Positions 30,598 through 40,009 of a stretch of DNA of 40,951 bases are shown here, piece after piece (position 1 is the first letter of the stretch; each line of letters starts with the position of its first letter). The translations under genes were made by a program, and so were the position numbers. Origin of the DNA: an uncultured Prevotella sp. (GTDB taxonomy: Bacteria; Bacteroidota; Bacteroidia; Bacteroidales; Bacteroidaceae). The stretch is taken from the NCBI GenBank assembly GCA_947164965.1, contig CAMUYR010000032.1, forward strand, positions 1 to 40,951, read 5' to 3'. A model generated the notes under the pieces. That model was not told the DNA's origin. It did not search any database and saw only the letters and a program-made list of their open reading frames with translations.

Positions 30598-31784
30598 CCC
30601 ACCAACCGCCATGTGCGTTCTCCTACACCTTTATAATATATAAGGGTCTGATATTTGTTTTCAGTCTGGAAGAAATTACCTTCGGAAGGGGGCTGACTAC
30701 CGTCTGCACATAAGTATTGGTAAGAGTAATAACCCTGTTTTTGAAGAATGCGCGCATAGTATCCCTGATTGCCGTCATGCTGCATCTGGTATGTCTCGCG
30801 AGGTTCGTTGATGGTCCAATGGCCGGCAATATAGAGATCGCCCTGATAGGGAGCCTGTAACTTGTAGTTGACCCACACGTAGTCGCATGTGTAAGCATCT
30901 TCCCTGCGATCGCTGTTACGAATGCAGAAAGCGCCATCGGCATCAACGTCAGTCAGATAGTTGCGGCGGACGGTAGAAACGAAGGGGTAGGCTTGATAAT
31001 AATGTCCATCCCATTCTATGTGCTCGATACCCATTGTCGGGTGCGACACATCGAGTACTTCAAATTTATGATACTCGTTTCCGGCAGGGAATATCAGCTG
31101 TTTGTTATGGCTCCATTCCAGTCCTCGCATGGTCTGCATGTCGGGTCTGACATTGCGTCTGGCATTATCCTCGCGCCAATTTTGCATGACGACGGTGTAA
31201 ATCTGTTCGTCGGTATTTGTAATTCTGAGGTCGTTGTATGAAACAGACATGCTGACCTGCTGATGCTGCTGGTTGTGATCGATATCCGTATTGGTGGAAG
31301 CATAGAGCGCGACGTCCATCAGGGGTTCAACCACATAGAATTCCACCACCATCACTTCTTCGTTGCCCTCATCTTCGTCGCTAATGGTCAGCCGGTAGTT
31401 ACCACTCATCTTGAGTCTGCAGCGGTCGTTAGGCAACTGCAAGTCGTAGTGGGTGTATGGCACGGTGGTATTGATGGAGTTCTGGTAATCGTCAATGGGA
31501 TTGTCGTTAAAGCCTTCCAACCAGTCGCTCTCGAACAGCCCGTCAGATACCGTCCAGTCGTTCTCGCAATGGTCGAGATGATACACCAGCCGGTGGTAGT
31601 TGTGCGACAGTTCGTCAAAGCCTATCTGCAACACATCGCTAGTGCCCAGCGTCATAACCGGACGGTTCAGCCAGTCGCCGTTTACGACCGATGTCAGTGA
31701 CTTGAAGCGAGGCGAAAGCACCTTGTTGCCACCCTGAACAGTGAGGGCAGTGAAGAGCGTGAAAAGAAAAAAAAGATACTTCAT
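30573..31784 (-). CDS. Type IX secretion system plug protein (DUF5103)
   Basis: The start is ATG 31784, 4 nt after a TATCTTTG box; the frame is open five codons further. After a signal peptide (MKYLFFLFTLFTALTVQGG) the 403-residue protein shows the DUF5103 pattern: LIGFDELSHNYHRLVYHLDH-like segments, SDWLEGFNDNPIDDYQNSIN, TVPYTHYDLQLPND, and a C-terminal half with YIAGHWTINEPRETYQMQHD. In Flavobacterium the plug closes the SprA translocon of the T9SS in the outer membrane. Its 3' end overlaps the regulator gene by 25 nt. Confidence 0.85.
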   Translation of the reverse strand: MKYLFFLFTLFTALTVQGGNKVLSPRFKSLTSVVNGDWLNRPVMTLGTSDVLQIGFDELSHNYHRLVYHLDHCENDWTVSDGLFESDWLEGFNDNPIDDYQNSINTTVPYTHYDLQLPNDRCRLKMSGNYRLTISDEDEGNEEVMVVEFYVVEPLMDVALYASTNTDIDHNQQHQQVSMSVSYNDLRITNTDEQIYTVVMQNWREDNARRNVRPDMQTMRGLEWSHNKQLIFPAGNEYHKFEVLDVSHPTMGIEHIEWDGHYYQAYPFVSTVRRNYLTDVDADGAFCIRNSDRREDAYTCDYVWVNYKLQAPYQGDLYIAGHWTINEPRETYQMQHDGNQGYYARILQKQGYYSYQYLCADGSQPPSEGNFFQTENKYQTLIYYKGVGERTWRLVGYRAIELR

Positions 31785-31788
31785 GCTG

Positions 31789-31817
31789 CAAAGATACAAT
31801 TTTTTTTGTTACCTTTG
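31789..31817. promoter_or_regulatory. Compact divergent promoter region
   Basis: Minus-strand TATCTTTG (31789-31796) serves the plug gene, 4 nt from its ATG. Plus-strand TACCTTTG (31810-31817) serves the lipoprotein gene, 8 nt from its ATG. The 41-bp intergenic space holds both, so both mRNAs would be nearly leaderless. Confidence 0.65.
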
Positions 31818-31825
31818 CCATCGTT

Positions 31826-32461
31826 ATGAGAAAAATAACAATATATGGCCTTCTTTGTTTGGTGCTGACCACATTCTCGTGTCGGGGCCGTAAGCATGAT
31901 GTGGCCTATTATGAAATGATGATTGATAGTATCCGTAAGGCTGAACAGGTGGCCGAAATACAAAAGCAGGCGGGTATTTACACCGATCCCGTCGAGGCTT
32001 TCTTCGATACGATACAACGCCGTTCGCTACCTATTCAGTCGGCAGGTGCCGATGTCGGTCGAATAGGGCGCTTTAGCAGTGTTCCTCCCAATATCAATGA
32101 GCATTTCGGCTATCCTGCCAATGCTCGTCTGAAAGCGCTGGCATTGCCAAAAGCCTGGCGTCGTCCTGTCATTCTGGTCTGCGATGAGCAAGACTCCATC
32201 AATCCCGTCCTCTCGCTTTATATCATGGATCAGAACCGCCAGCCTCTCGACATGCTGTGTATCTATCAGAAACAGAATGAAGACAAGGTGGATGATTTCG
32301 GTACAACCTTTATGGAGTATTTTATAACCAGCAAATACGAAATCACGCTGATGCAGTATTACCAGTCGCACGAGCCTTCGCTGAAGCCCCAATTGGAGCA
32401 TGCTCGCCGTTTCACGATCAGCAAGGAAGGACTGTTTGAGGAATTGCCCATTGAATTATAA
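31826..32461 (+). CDS. Hypothetical lipoprotein (211 aa)
   Basis: A lipoprotein signal (MRKITIYGLLCLVLTTFSC, Cys19) is followed by a helical stretch rich in charged residues (VAYYEMMIDSIRKAEQVAEI) and a mixed alpha/beta domain with FGYPANARLKALALPKAWRR and VLSLYIMDQNRQPLDMLCIY. The family is not recognised. It is divergent from the plug gene and precedes the DMP19 gene by 51 nt. Confidence 0.7.
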   Translation: MRKITIYGLLCLVLTTFSCRGRKHDVAYYEMMIDSIRKAEQVAEIQKQAGIYTDPVEAFFDTIQRRSLPIQSAGADVGRIGRFSSVPPNINEHFGYPANARLKALALPKAWRRPVILVCDEQDSINPVLSLYIMDQNRQPLDMLCIYQKQNEDKVDDFGTTFMEYFITSKYEITLMQYYQSHEPSLKPQLEHARRFTISKEGLFEELPIEL

Positions 32462-32472
32462 TGTGCCATTCG

Positions 32473-32504
32473 TTTGGCTATGTGAAATAAAAAGCATACC
32501 TTTG
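32473..32504 (+). promoter_or_regulatory. Promoter of the DMP19-smpB transcript
   Basis: TTTG (32473-32476) and TACCTTTG (32497-32504) are 20 bp apart. The ATG at 32513 is 8 nt from the -7 box. Confidence 0.8.
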
Positions 32505-32512
32505 CATCCGAA

Positions 32513-33022
32513 ATGATTAAAGTAACAATAAACGACTCGCAATTACGGCAGGCGGCACAGGACGGCATGGATGCCTTTGTGGCTGCTTTTACCGATGCCA
32601 TTCATCAGGCTATCGGGGGTGAACTGACTGCCGATACGATGGCTGAGCTGAACAGCGACCAGATTACGTTGCTGGCTTGGCAGACATTGCACGACGAAGT
32701 GATGGACGGTGGTTTTGTGCAATTGATACACAACGGCTATGGCCCTTTTATTTTTAAGAATCCCTTTGCCAAAGCGGTTAAGATGTGGGGTATGCGCGAC
32801 CTCTCCAAGCTCATCTACAACGGTCATACGCTCTATTTGAAATACCAGCAGGTCATTGAGCGCGAGTGTACAGATGACGAATTTATGGCTTTGTTCGAGC
32901 AGTGTCCTGAGTTTGACGACCTCGACGACGAGTTTGTAGAACAAGAAGAGGCATGGACAGAACAGATAGCGCGCTATATCGATGAACACCTGGACCGCTT
33001 TGCCACGATAGAGAATAAGTAA
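32513..33022 (+). CDS. DMP19 family (DUF4375) protein
   Basis: The 169-residue acidic protein contains [20 protein letters not shown] followed by [20 protein letters not shown], the core signature of DMP19/DUF4375. DMP19 of Neisseria is a DNA-mimic protein; most homologues are uncharacterised. A high Asp/Glu content in the C-terminal third ([18 protein letters not shown]) fits mimicry but does not prove it. The gene is 2 nt upstream of smpB and shares its promoter. Confidence 0.85.
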   Translation: MIKVTINDSQLRQAAQDGMDAFVAAFTDAIHQAIGGELTADTMAELNSDQITLLAWQTLHDEVMDGGFVQLIHNGYGPFIFKNPFAKAVKMWGMRDLSKLIYNGHTLYLKYQQVIERECTDDEFMALFEQCPEFDDLDDEFVEQEEAWTEQIARYIDEHLDRFATIENK

Positions 33023-33024
33023 CA

Positions 33025-33507
33025 ATGAATAAGGAAGAAGAACTAATCAGGAAAAAGAGTCCTGTCAATATAAGAAACAAGAAAGCCTCGTTCGAATATT
33101 TCTTCATTGAGACATATACGGCGGGCATTGTGCTTACGGGCACGGAAATCAAGTCTATCCGTCAGGGTAGGGCCAGCCTGGTGGATACCTATTGTACCAT
33201 CATCAATGGTGAACTCTGGGTGAAGGGCATGAATATCAGCCCTTATTTTTACGGCTCGTACAACAACCACGAACTGAAGCGCGACCGCAAGCTGTTGCTT
33301 ACCAAGCGAGAGATTGCCAAGCTGGCATCGGCTACCAAACAGACGGGTTATACCATCGTTCCGCTGCTGGTGTTTATCGACCCCAATGGCAGGGCAAAAA
33401 TGGACATCGCTCTCTGCAAGGGTAAGAAAGATTTTGATAAGCGACAGACCCTGAAAGAGAAGGAAGACAGGCGCGAGATGGATCGTGCAATGAAGTCGTA
33501 TAAGTAA
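33025..33507 (+). CDS. smpB: SsrA-binding protein SmpB
   Basis: The 160-residue protein has the SmpB beta-barrel: [58 protein letters not shown] and [20 protein letters not shown], with a basic C-terminal tail [13 protein letters not shown]. It carries tmRNA to stalled ribosomes in trans-translation. It begins 2 nt after the DMP19 stop. Confidence 0.97.
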   Translation: MNKEEELIRKKSPVNIRNKKASFEYFFIETYTAGIVLTGTEIKSIRQGRASLVDTYCTIINGELWVKGMNISPYFYGSYNNHELKRDRKLLLTKREIAKLASATKQTGYTIVPLLVFIDPNGRAKMDIALCKGKKDFDKRQTLKEKEDRREMDRAMKSYK

Positions 33508-33531
33508 TGTAACTAATTCATAACCAGAATA

Positions 33532-35010
33532 ATGAAAAGATTTATCATAGTGTTTTGCGCATTCGCTTTAATGTTTTCTGTTGTCACCGCTCAGCAGAAG
33601 CGAGAGTTCAGAGGTGCGTGGATTCAGTGTGTCAACGGCCAGTTTAAGGGCATGGCTACATCGGCTATGCAGCAGACGCTGAGCTACCAGTTGGATGAAC
33701 TCCAGAAGGACGGATGCAATGCTATCATCTTTCAAGTCCGCCCAGAGTGTGACGCACTCTATCAGAGCGACCTGGAACCTTGGAGCTACTATCTGACAGG
33801 CGAGCAAGGTCGTGCGCCCCAGCCTTATTGGGACCCACTGCAGTGGATGATAGAACAATGCCACCAGCGCGGCATGGAGCTGCACGCATGGATTAATCCC
33901 TATCGTGCCAAGACCAAGTCGCCACATGCCAATGCGCGCAATCACGTCATCGTGAAGCATCCCGAATGGACTTTCCAATACGATGGTCTGACGCTGCTCA
34001 ATCCTGCCTTGCAGGAGTGTCGCGACTATATCTGTGCTGTGACAGCTGATATCGTGGAACGCTACGATGTCGACGGATTGCATATCGACGATTACTTCTA
34101 TCCTTACCCTGTAGCCGGTGTGAAGATACCCGATGATGCCTATTATGCTGCGAATAATAATGGTATTACCGACCAGAAAGACTGGCGCAGATATAATGTC
34201 GACCTGTTTATCCAACAGCTTTCCAAGACCATTCACGCCGTGAAGCCCTGGGTGAAGTTCGGCGTGTCGCCTTTCGGCATTTTCCGTAACAAGAAGAGCG
34301 ATCCTAACGGCAGCAATACCAATGGATTGCAGAACTACGACGACCTCTATGCCAACGTGCTTCTGTGGGATGCCAACAAATGGATGGACTATTGCGTACC
34401 CCAGCTGTATTGGGAAATAGGCAATAAGGCTGCCGATTATGACGAGCTCATCCATTGGTGGAACAACCACCTCGTCAAGACACCGCTGTTTATTGGTGAA
34501 GACGTGGAACGCACGGTCAAGCACAGCGATCCCAAGCAGACGGACCGCCATCAGCTGGCTCCCAAGATGGCTTTGCACCAGCAGTTGCCAAACGTTCAGG
34601 GCACCGTGTTGTGGTACGCCAAGGCGGCTGTCGATAATATCGGCAACTACGGCACGTCGCTGCGTAACAACTACTGGCGTTATCCTGCTTTGCAACCCGT
34701 CATGACTCATATCGACCAGAAGGCACCTAAGAAGCCTCGTAAGGTGAAGGTGTTGGATATGGATGGTCAGCAGGTGCTGTTCTGGACGGCACCAAAGGGT
34801 AAGAGCTGGAAGGATGAGGCTGTCAAATACGTGGTCTACCGTTTTGCTGAGGGTGAACCTGTTAATATCAACGATGCCTCGAAGATTGTGAAGATTACTT
34901 CCGACACCCACTACGAACTGCCTGCCGATGCTTGGCACAACACCTACGTGGTGACAGCCCTCGACCGGATGCAGAACGAGAGTAATGGTGTGAAGAAAAA
35001 AGTGAAATAA
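33532..35010 (+). CDS. GHL10/DUF187 family exported glycosidase
   Basis: The signal peptide (residues 1-20) is followed by the GHL10 TIM-barrel: KREFRGAWIQCVNG, NAIIFQVRPECDALYQSDLE, ELHAWINPYRAK, VDGLHIDDYFYPYPVAG, KFGVSPFGIFRN, and MDYCVPQLYWEIGNK. Residues about 400-490 form a fibronectin III-like domain. Family members act on peptidoglycan-derived or other glycans; substrate unknown. It follows smpB by 24 nt and has no strong promoter of its own. Confidence 0.9.
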   Translation: MKRFIIVFCAFALMFSVVTAQQKREFRGAWIQCVNGQFKGMATSAMQQTLSYQLDELQKDGCNAIIFQVRPECDALYQSDLEPWSYYLTGEQGRAPQPYWDPLQWMIEQCHQRGMELHAWINPYRAKTKSPHANARNHVIVKHPEWTFQYDGLTLLNPALQECRDYICAVTADIVERYDVDGLHIDDYFYPYPVAGVKIPDDAYYAANNNGITDQKDWRRYNVDLFIQQLSKTIHAVKPWVKFGVSPFGIFRNKKSDPNGSNTNGLQNYDDLYANVLLWDANKWMDYCVPQLYWEIGNKAADYDELIHWWNNHLVKTPLFIGEDVERTVKHSDPKQTDRHQLAPKMALHQQLPNVQGTVLWYAKAAVDNIGNYGTSLRNNYWRYPALQPVMTHIDQKAPKKPRKVKVLDMDGQQVLFWTAPKGKSWKDEAVKYVVYRFAEGEPVNINDASKIVKITSDTHYELPADAWHNTYVVTALDRMQNESNGVKKKVK

Positions 35011-35019
35011 GAAGATTGC

Positions 35020-35664
35020 TTATCTCAGATAAGGGTTGAATTGCAACTCATCGGCAATCGTGCTCTGCGGACCGTGTCCGGGCAGCACGGTTGTTTCTTT
35101 TGGCAGCTTGGCAATCACGTCGTTCAGGCTGTGCTCCATCTCCTCCCAACTGCCTTCCTCGAAGTCGGTGCGCCCGATGCTCATTCTGAACAGCGTGTCG
35201 CCAGTGAACACCGTGTGCTCGTCCTCGCAGTAGAGTAGGGCCGAGCCGTGGCTGTGTCCGGGTGTCTGCACAACCTTCAACTTGTGGTCACCAAAAGTGA
35301 TGATGTCGCAGTCTTTCAGCGTGCGGCCCACTTCGGGCTCAGGATCGTTGATTTGCATGCCAAAGATGGTGGAGGCATGGAATGACAGGTGAGTCACCAG
35401 CTCCACATCCTCCTCGCATATCTCTACCTTCAGCCCGTATGTGCGCAGCATGTCGGCATCCCCGAAGTTGTGGTCCAGGTGGCCGTGGGTGGCTATCAGA
35501 TGAACGGGCTTCAGCCCTTCCTGACTGATGTAGTCCTTCAGTGCCTGCTTCTCGTTGTCGTAGTAGGCACCGCAATCAATGATGACACACTCCTTGGTGT
35601 CATCGCTTACTATATAGGTGTTCTCCTGCAGCGGATTACACATGAATCGCTTAATCGTCATCAT
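35020..35664 (-). CDS. Metallo-beta-lactamase-fold hydrolase (glyoxalase II-like)
   Basis: The start is ATG 35664, overlapping the rsmG stop by 4 nt; the longer open frame lies in rsmG territory. The 214-residue protein has the zinc motif THGHLDHNFGD, TPGHSHGSALLYC, the FTGDTLFRMSIGRTD block and a C-terminal VLPGHGPQSTI. This is the pattern of small hydroxyacylglutathione hydrolase-like enzymes. Thioester hydrolysis is likely, substrate unknown. It is translationally coupled to rsmG. Confidence 0.92.
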   Translation of the reverse strand: MMTIKRFMCNPLQENTYIVSDDTKECVIIDCGAYYDNEKQALKDYISQEGLKPVHLIATHGHLDHNFGDADMLRTYGLKVEICEEDVELVTHLSFHASTIFGMQINDPEPEVGRTLKDCDIITFGDHKLKVVQTPGHSHGSALLYCEDEHTVFTGDTLFRMSIGRTDFEEGSWEEMEHSLNDVIAKLPKETTVLPGHGPQSTIADELQFNPYLR

Positions 35665-36287
35665 AGCGGCAGATATATCAGATGTTTCTCCTTGAACCAT
35701 TCCTCGCTGAACCATTGGTCGAGCGACGCCTGTTCTGCTATTCTTCTGAAAGGCTGTGTCTCGGCTTGCAGATCGCCGCCTTTCAGGCATATCACACCAT
35801 TGGGCAGCGCATTGCGTTGCTCCTTGCCGATGTTTTTCTTCACGATTTTCACCAAGTCGGGTAGGGGCATCACAGCTCTGCTGACCACAAAATCGTATTT
35901 TCCCTTCTCCTCTTCGCCTCTCAGATGCTCGGGCTGGCAGTTCTTCAGTCCGATGGCATTGGCTACTTCCTGCGCCACTTTTATCTTCTTGCCCGTGCCG
36001 TCAATCAGCTTAAACTGACACTCGGGAAACAGGATAGCCAGGGGAATACCAGGAAATCCGCCGCCAGTACCGAAATCCAGAATCTTCGTGCCTGGGCGGA
36101 AATGAACCATCTTGGCAATAGCCATCGAGTGCAACACGTGGTGTTCGTACAAGTTGTCAATATCCTTGCGCGAAATGACGTTGATTTTGGCATTCCAGTC
36201 GCTGTACAATTCGCCAAGCATAGCCACTTGTCGTTGCTGATTTTCCGTTAAATCGGGGAAATATTTCAGTATAATATCACAATTCAT
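35661..36287 (-). CDS. rsmG: 16S rRNA (guanine-527-N7)-methyltransferase RsmG
   Basis: The 208-residue enzyme shows LYSDWNAKINVISRKDIDNL followed by YEHHVLHS, the SAM motif KILDFGTGGGFPGIPLAILF, and a DFVVSRAVMPL segment, all RsmG hallmarks. It methylates 16S rRNA G527; loss gives low-level streptomycin resistance elsewhere. ATG 36287 stands 4 nt from a TAACTTTG box. Confidence 0.96.
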   Translation of the reverse strand: MNCDIILKYFPDLTENQQRQVAMLGELYSDWNAKINVISRKDIDNLYEHHVLHSMAIAKMVHFRPGTKILDFGTGGGFPGIPLAILFPECQFKLIDGTGKKIKVAQEVANAIGLKNCQPEHLRGEEEKGKYDFVVSRAVMPLPDLVKIVKKNIGKEQRNALPNGVICLKGGDLQAETQPFRRIAEQASLDQWFSEEWFKEKHLIYLPL

Positions 36288-36291
36288 GCTG

Positions 36292-36299
36292 CAAAGTTA
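36292..36299 (-). promoter_or_regulatory. -7 box (TAACTTTG) of rsmG
   Basis: Minus-strand TAACTTTG ends 4 nt before ATG 36287, so the mRNA should be leaderless or nearly so. Confidence 0.6.
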
Positions 36300-36341
36300 C
36301 GAAATATTTCCAATAATCATTGCTATTTATTAATAAATTCG

Positions 36342-36349
36342 TACCTTTG
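36342..36349 (+). promoter_or_regulatory. -7 box (TACCTTTG) of the HAD gene
   Basis: TACCTTTG ends 9 nt before ATG 36359. An ATTG at 36319-36322 is a near match to the -33 TTTG with 19 bp spacing. Confidence 0.65.
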
Positions 36350-36358
36350 CACCCGCAA

Positions 36359-36988
36359 ATGAAAAAGATGACAGATTTTAAGGCTGCATTGTTCGATTTG
36401 GACGGTGTGGTTTTCGATACAGAACCGCAGTATTCGGTGTTTTGGGGTGCTCAGTGCAGAGAATTCCATCCTGAGCATCCTGGCCTTGAGAATGAAATCA
36501 AGGGTCAGACGCTCACTCAGATCTACGATGCATGGTTTTCGGGCGACCTGAAGCCCATGCAGGCTGTGATTACCGAACGGCTCGATGCTTTCGAACAACA
36601 GATGAGCTACGATTACGTAGCCCATTTCCAATCGTTTATCACACTCCTGCGCAGTCATGGCGTGAAGACGGCTGTGGTCACCAGTTCCAATCAACCCAAG
36701 ATGAAGGCCGTTTATAGCCGTCGTCCTGAGTTTAAGTCGCTTTTCGATGCCATTCTCACCTCCGAGGATTTCGAGCGCTCCAAGCCCGATCCCGACTGCT
36801 ATCTGAAGGCTGCCGAGCGTTTCGGTGTGTCGCCCGAGGATTGCGTGGTATTCGAAGATTCGTTCAATGGTCTGAAGTCTGGTCGTGCTGCCGGCATGTA
36901 TGTTGTCGGCCTGGCCACCACCAACCCCGCTGATGCCATCCGTCCCTTTTGCGACGAGGTGGTCGGCGACTATCAACAATACGTATAA
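36359..36988 (+). CDS. HAD family hydrolase (beta-phosphoglucomutase-like)
   Basis: The start is ATG 36359 (MKKMTDFKAALFDLDGVVFD), 9 nt from the -7 box; the longer frame covers the promoter. The 209-residue enzyme has HAD motif I FDLDGVVFDTE, motif II VVTSSN, Lys in ERSKPDPDCYLKA (III), and VVFEDSFNGLKSGRAAGM (IV), plus a helical cap. It is a small phosphatase or phosphomutase; substrate unknown. It precedes panB by 36 nt. Confidence 0.92.
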   Translation: MKKMTDFKAALFDLDGVVFDTEPQYSVFWGAQCREFHPEHPGLENEIKGQTLTQIYDAWFSGDLKPMQAVITERLDAFEQQMSYDYVAHFQSFITLLRSHGVKTAVVTSSNQPKMKAVYSRRPEFKSLFDAILTSEDFERSKPDPDCYLKAAERFGVSPEDCVVFEDSFNGLKSGRAAGMYVVGLATTNPADAIRPFCDEVVGDYQQYV

Positions 36989-37024
36989 TCAACATTAATC
37001 AATCACATAAATAATAAATTTGTT

Positions 37025-37846
37025 ATGGCTGGATATTTAGTTTCAGATACTCGTAAAGTAACGACCCACCGCTTCATGGAAATGAAGCAGAGCGGTGAGA
37101 AAATCAGTATGCTCACCTCGTATGACTACACGATGGCAACGCTTGTCGACAAGGCTGGCATCGATGCTATCCTCGTTGGCGACTCGGCTTCGAACGTGAT
37201 GGCTGGTAATGCCACCACGCTGCCTATCACCGTCGACCAGATGATCTATCATGCTAAGAGTGTGGCACGTGCCGCCAAACGTGCTTTGGTAGTCTGCGAC
37301 ATGCCTTTCGGTTCTTATCAGGTGAATGCCGCCGAGGGTGTCACCAATGCCATCCGCATCATGAAGGAGAGCGGATGCGACGCCCTGAAACTGGAGGGTG
37401 GTGTGGAGATTCTCGATACCGTCAAGCGCATTCTCGATGCCGGTATTCCCGTGATGGGCCATCTGGGACTGACGCCTCAGAGCATCAACAAGTTCGGTAC
37501 CTATGCCGTGCGTGCCAAGGAGGAGGCCGAGGCTCAGAAACTCATTTCCGATGCCCAGAAGCTCGATGAGATTGGTTGTTTCGGCATCGTTCTCGAGAAG
37601 GTGCCTGCCGCTCTGGCTACCGAGGTGACCAAGCTGGTTAAGTGTCCCACCATCGGTATTGGTGCTGGCAATGGCACCGATGGTCAGGTGTTGGTCGTTG
37701 CCGATATGCTGGGTATGACTCAAGGCTTCTCTCCGCGTTTCCTGCGCCGCTATGCCGACCTCAGTACGGTGATTACGGATGCCGTAGGACACTACGTGGA
37801 GGACGTTAAGAATAGTGACTTCCCCAACGAACAGGAGTCCTATTAG
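37025..37846 (+). CDS. panB: 3-methyl-2-oxobutanoate hydroxymethyltransferase
   Basis: The 273-residue TIM-barrel enzyme makes ketopantoate for pantothenate and CoA. It has [72 protein letters not shown], and [20 protein letters not shown]. Metal ligands in VGDS and the EGG Glu are intact. Length is normal. Confidence 0.97.
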   Translation: MAGYLVSDTRKVTTHRFMEMKQSGEKISMLTSYDYTMATLVDKAGIDAILVGDSASNVMAGNATTLPITVDQMIYHAKSVARAAKRALVVCDMPFGSYQVNAAEGVTNAIRIMKESGCDALKLEGGVEILDTVKRILDAGIPVMGHLGLTPQSINKFGTYAVRAKEEAEAQKLISDAQKLDEIGCFGIVLEKVPAALATEVTKLVKCPTIGIGAGNGTDGQVLVVADMLGMTQGFSPRFLRRYADLSTVITDAVGHYVEDVKNSDFPNEQESY

Positions 37847-37867
37847 TATGAACTAAAACAGAACTAC

Positions 37868-39037
37868 GTGAATTCTCAGAATACACCCGTTCATCTGAAA
37901 CTCTGGCACCGTGAGTTTTGGCTCATGTCGCTGGCTTCGCTGCTGCTCACGTCGGCAGTCTACATGTTGATACCCGTCATGCCCTTGTGGCTCATGCGGA
38001 CGGAGAATTTCTCATCCTTGGAGATTGGCTTGTCGATGGGCGCCTATGGCTTGGGACTCTATCTCTTGGGGTCGCAGTGTTCATGGCTTGTTCAGCATTA
38101 TCGCCGCAACAAGGTGTGCATGCTGGCCATCTTTGTCATGGGTCTCAGCATTGCACTTCTTTATTATATCGACAACCTGCGGTCGGAGTTTATGGAGTTT
38201 TCTGTCATCCTCCTCCAGCGCTTGCTGTTAGGTGCCTCTTTCGGACTGGCTCAGATGGTGCTGTCGTCGACGCTGATCATCGATACCTGCGAGGCTCATC
38301 AGCGCACGGAGGCCAATCACAGCTCGTCGTGGTTTGCCCGTTTTGCCATCTCGTTAGGGCCTCTTGCGGGATTGCTTCTTTATACGTCGCTAGGCTTTAC
38401 CTATGTGCTCTATGCCGCCGTCGGATGCGTGCTGCTGTCGCTGTTGCTCATCCGCTGCGTGTCGTTCCCGTTCCGTGCTCCCGAGGAGACAGTCCATGTG
38501 GCATCGCTCGACCGGTTTATACTTCCGGTTGGCTTTGTGTTGTTTCTTAACTTGCTGATAATCAGTGTGGTTATCGGATTTCTGTTCACACTTTCCTTAG
38601 AGCCTGTTTTCTATGCGTTTGTCATGGGCGGATTCCTCTTGGCATTGCTTGCTCAGCGCTTCGTATTCCGCGATGCCGAACTCAAGAGCGAGGTTATCAC
38701 CGGGCTCATTCTGCTCATGGCATCGCTGCTGGTCATGTATACTTCCATGCAGTCGCCTGTGGCTCCCGTCCTCCTTGGAGTAGCCATCGGACTGGTGGCT
38801 TCGCGCTTCCTCTTGTTCTTCATCAAGCTGAGCCGCCACTGCAAGCGAGGCACGTCGCTGAGCACCTACTTCCTGGCTTGGGAAACGGGTGTGGCTTTGG
38901 GACTGACACTAGGGTATGCCCAGTTCTATGGTAATCCCGATGCACTCATCATGTGCTCATTGGCTATTACCGTGGTTGCTTTGCTCATGTACCATTTCTT
39001 TACGCATAGCTGGTTCATGAGCCATAAGAATCGCTAG
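37868..39037 (+). CDS. MFS transporter
   Basis: The start codon is GTG 37868. The 389-residue protein has 12 hydrophobic helices and a short YRRNK loop between TM2 and TM3 in place of the usual MFS motif A. LLQRLLLGASFGLAQMVLSS in TM4/5 and a basic central loop are visible. It begins 21 nt after panB and may be co-transcribed. Substrate is unknown; a link to pantoate is possible only by position. Confidence 0.88.
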   Translation: MNSQNTPVHLKLWHREFWLMSLASLLLTSAVYMLIPVMPLWLMRTENFSSLEIGLSMGAYGLGLYLLGSQCSWLVQHYRRNKVCMLAIFVMGLSIALLYYIDNLRSEFMEFSVILLQRLLLGASFGLAQMVLSSTLIIDTCEAHQRTEANHSSSWFARFAISLGPLAGLLLYTSLGFTYVLYAAVGCVLLSLLLIRCVSFPFRAPEETVHVASLDRFILPVGFVLFLNLLIISVVIGFLFTLSLEPVFYAFVMGGFLLALLAQRFVFRDAELKSEVITGLILLMASLLVMYTSMQSPVAPVLLGVAIGLVASRFLLFFIKLSRHCKRGTSLSTYFLAWETGVALGLTLGYAQFYGNPDALIMCSLAITVVALLMYHFFTHSWFMSHKNR

Positions 39038-39051
39038 ACAGCGTGTATCGA

Positions 39052-39906
39052 TTAGTCGGTAGAAACGATGAGCAGCTCGCGCTGTTCGTCGAGTGCGGTC
39101 TTGAGATCCTTGGCACCTGAAGTCACCTTGCAGAGGCTCACCTCGTCGCCCTCAATCTCGTTGATCTTCAGACGGGCAATCTGCTTGCGTGTCTCCTTAC
39201 CACCAATCTTGCCGATGGTGTAGACATCGAAATGCAGGCCCTCATACACGCCATGAGTCGAACCGAGGTCGATGTACACCTCCTTCTGCTTGTCTTTCTT
39301 CTCGGCGCCACGCTCCAGGATACGAGCCACGAGGGGATAATCGATGTTGTAGTAGCGTCCAATCTGGCGACGCAGCGACGATAGACCATTCTTGATGGCA
39401 TTCTCGCGGGTGTTGTCCCATAGGTAACTGCTTCCACCTGAACGGCCTACCTCAAACACTTCGCTATCCAGCAGTTCGCCTGTGTCAGCTCTTTTCTTGT
39501 GGAGTGTCACGCTGATCTTGGCGTAGTGTTCCTGTCTTCTGTTCTTATCCTTGGTATGCCATTCGGTAATAGTGGTAATATAATTGATGGTACCATCGAA
39601 AATCAGCTGTGTCTCGGGGGTAGGGGGCACCTGCAGACCATCGCTCACCGTGAAGCGGCGCACGTAGCCCAATGCCTGGATAACACTCGCACGCACGGCA
39701 TCCACATAACCAGGTTGTTCGGTCACCGTCTGATCGTTCATGGCGTCGGCAAGCACATCCAGTATACCGTCGGTTTTACTCTTATTCTTTTCGGTATAGT
39801 TCAGCTTGGTTACACTCACGTTCAACTTGGCATTCACGTTTTGCGCCATCAACGATGTCGACATGATGAGGGCGGCAGCAATGGTTATAAGTCTGGAAAT
39901 CATCAT
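39052..39906 (-). CDS. Exported protein with CsgG/FlgT_C-like features
   Basis: A signal peptide (MMISRLITIAAALIMSTSLM) is cleaved after MAQ. Residues 30-190 show an alternating strand/helix pattern (GILDVLADAMNDQTVTEQPG, ETQLIFDGTINYITTITEWH) like CsgG-type lipoprotein domains. Residues about 215-280 (YIDLGSTHGVYEGLHFDVYT, LKINEIEGDEVSLCKV) resemble the FlgT C-terminal fold. It is periplasmic or outer membrane associated, role unknown. It converges on the MFS gene with a 14-bp gap. Confidence 0.65.
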   Translation of the reverse strand: MMISRLITIAAALIMSTSLMAQNVNAKLNVSVTKLNYTEKNKSKTDGILDVLADAMNDQTVTEQPGYVDAVRASVIQALGYVRRFTVSDGLQVPPTPETQLIFDGTINYITTITEWHTKDKNRRQEHYAKISVTLHKKRADTGELLDSEVFEVGRSGGSSYLWDNTRENAIKNGLSSLRRQIGRYYNIDYPLVARILERGAEKKDKQKEVYIDLGSTHGVYEGLHFDVYTIGKIGGKETRKQIARLKINEIEGDEVSLCKVTSGAKDLKTALDEQRELLIVSTD

Positions 39907-39937
39907 ACGATTTTTTTATTGGTTTATATTCTCGTTG

Positions 39938-39945
39938 CAAAGATA
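39938..39945 (-). promoter_or_regulatory. -7 box (TATCTTTG) of the FlgT_C-like gene
   Basis: Minus-strand TATCTTTG lies 31 nt before ATG 39906. No clear -33 box. Confidence 0.6.
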
Positions 39946-39969
39946 CTGAAAATCAGCCGAATAACAAAT

Positions 39970-40005
39970 AAAAATTCGGAGAAAATTGCTTTCCCCCGAA
40001 TTTTT
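39970..40005 (-). terminator. Terminator after the DUF5675 gene
   Basis: A 10-bp inverted repeat (AAAAATTCGG at 39970-39979 with CCGAATTTTT at 39996-40005) encloses a 16-nt loop. On the minus strand a TTTTTATTTG tract follows. It ends the leftward transcript of 40456-40010. Confidence 0.8.
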
Positions 40006-40009
40006 CTGT

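Noticed and set aside
33568..34938. 456-codon minus-strand frame opposite the GHL10 glycosidase
   Set aside because: The plus-strand gene has clear family motifs and a signal peptide; the antisense product has no recognisable domain.
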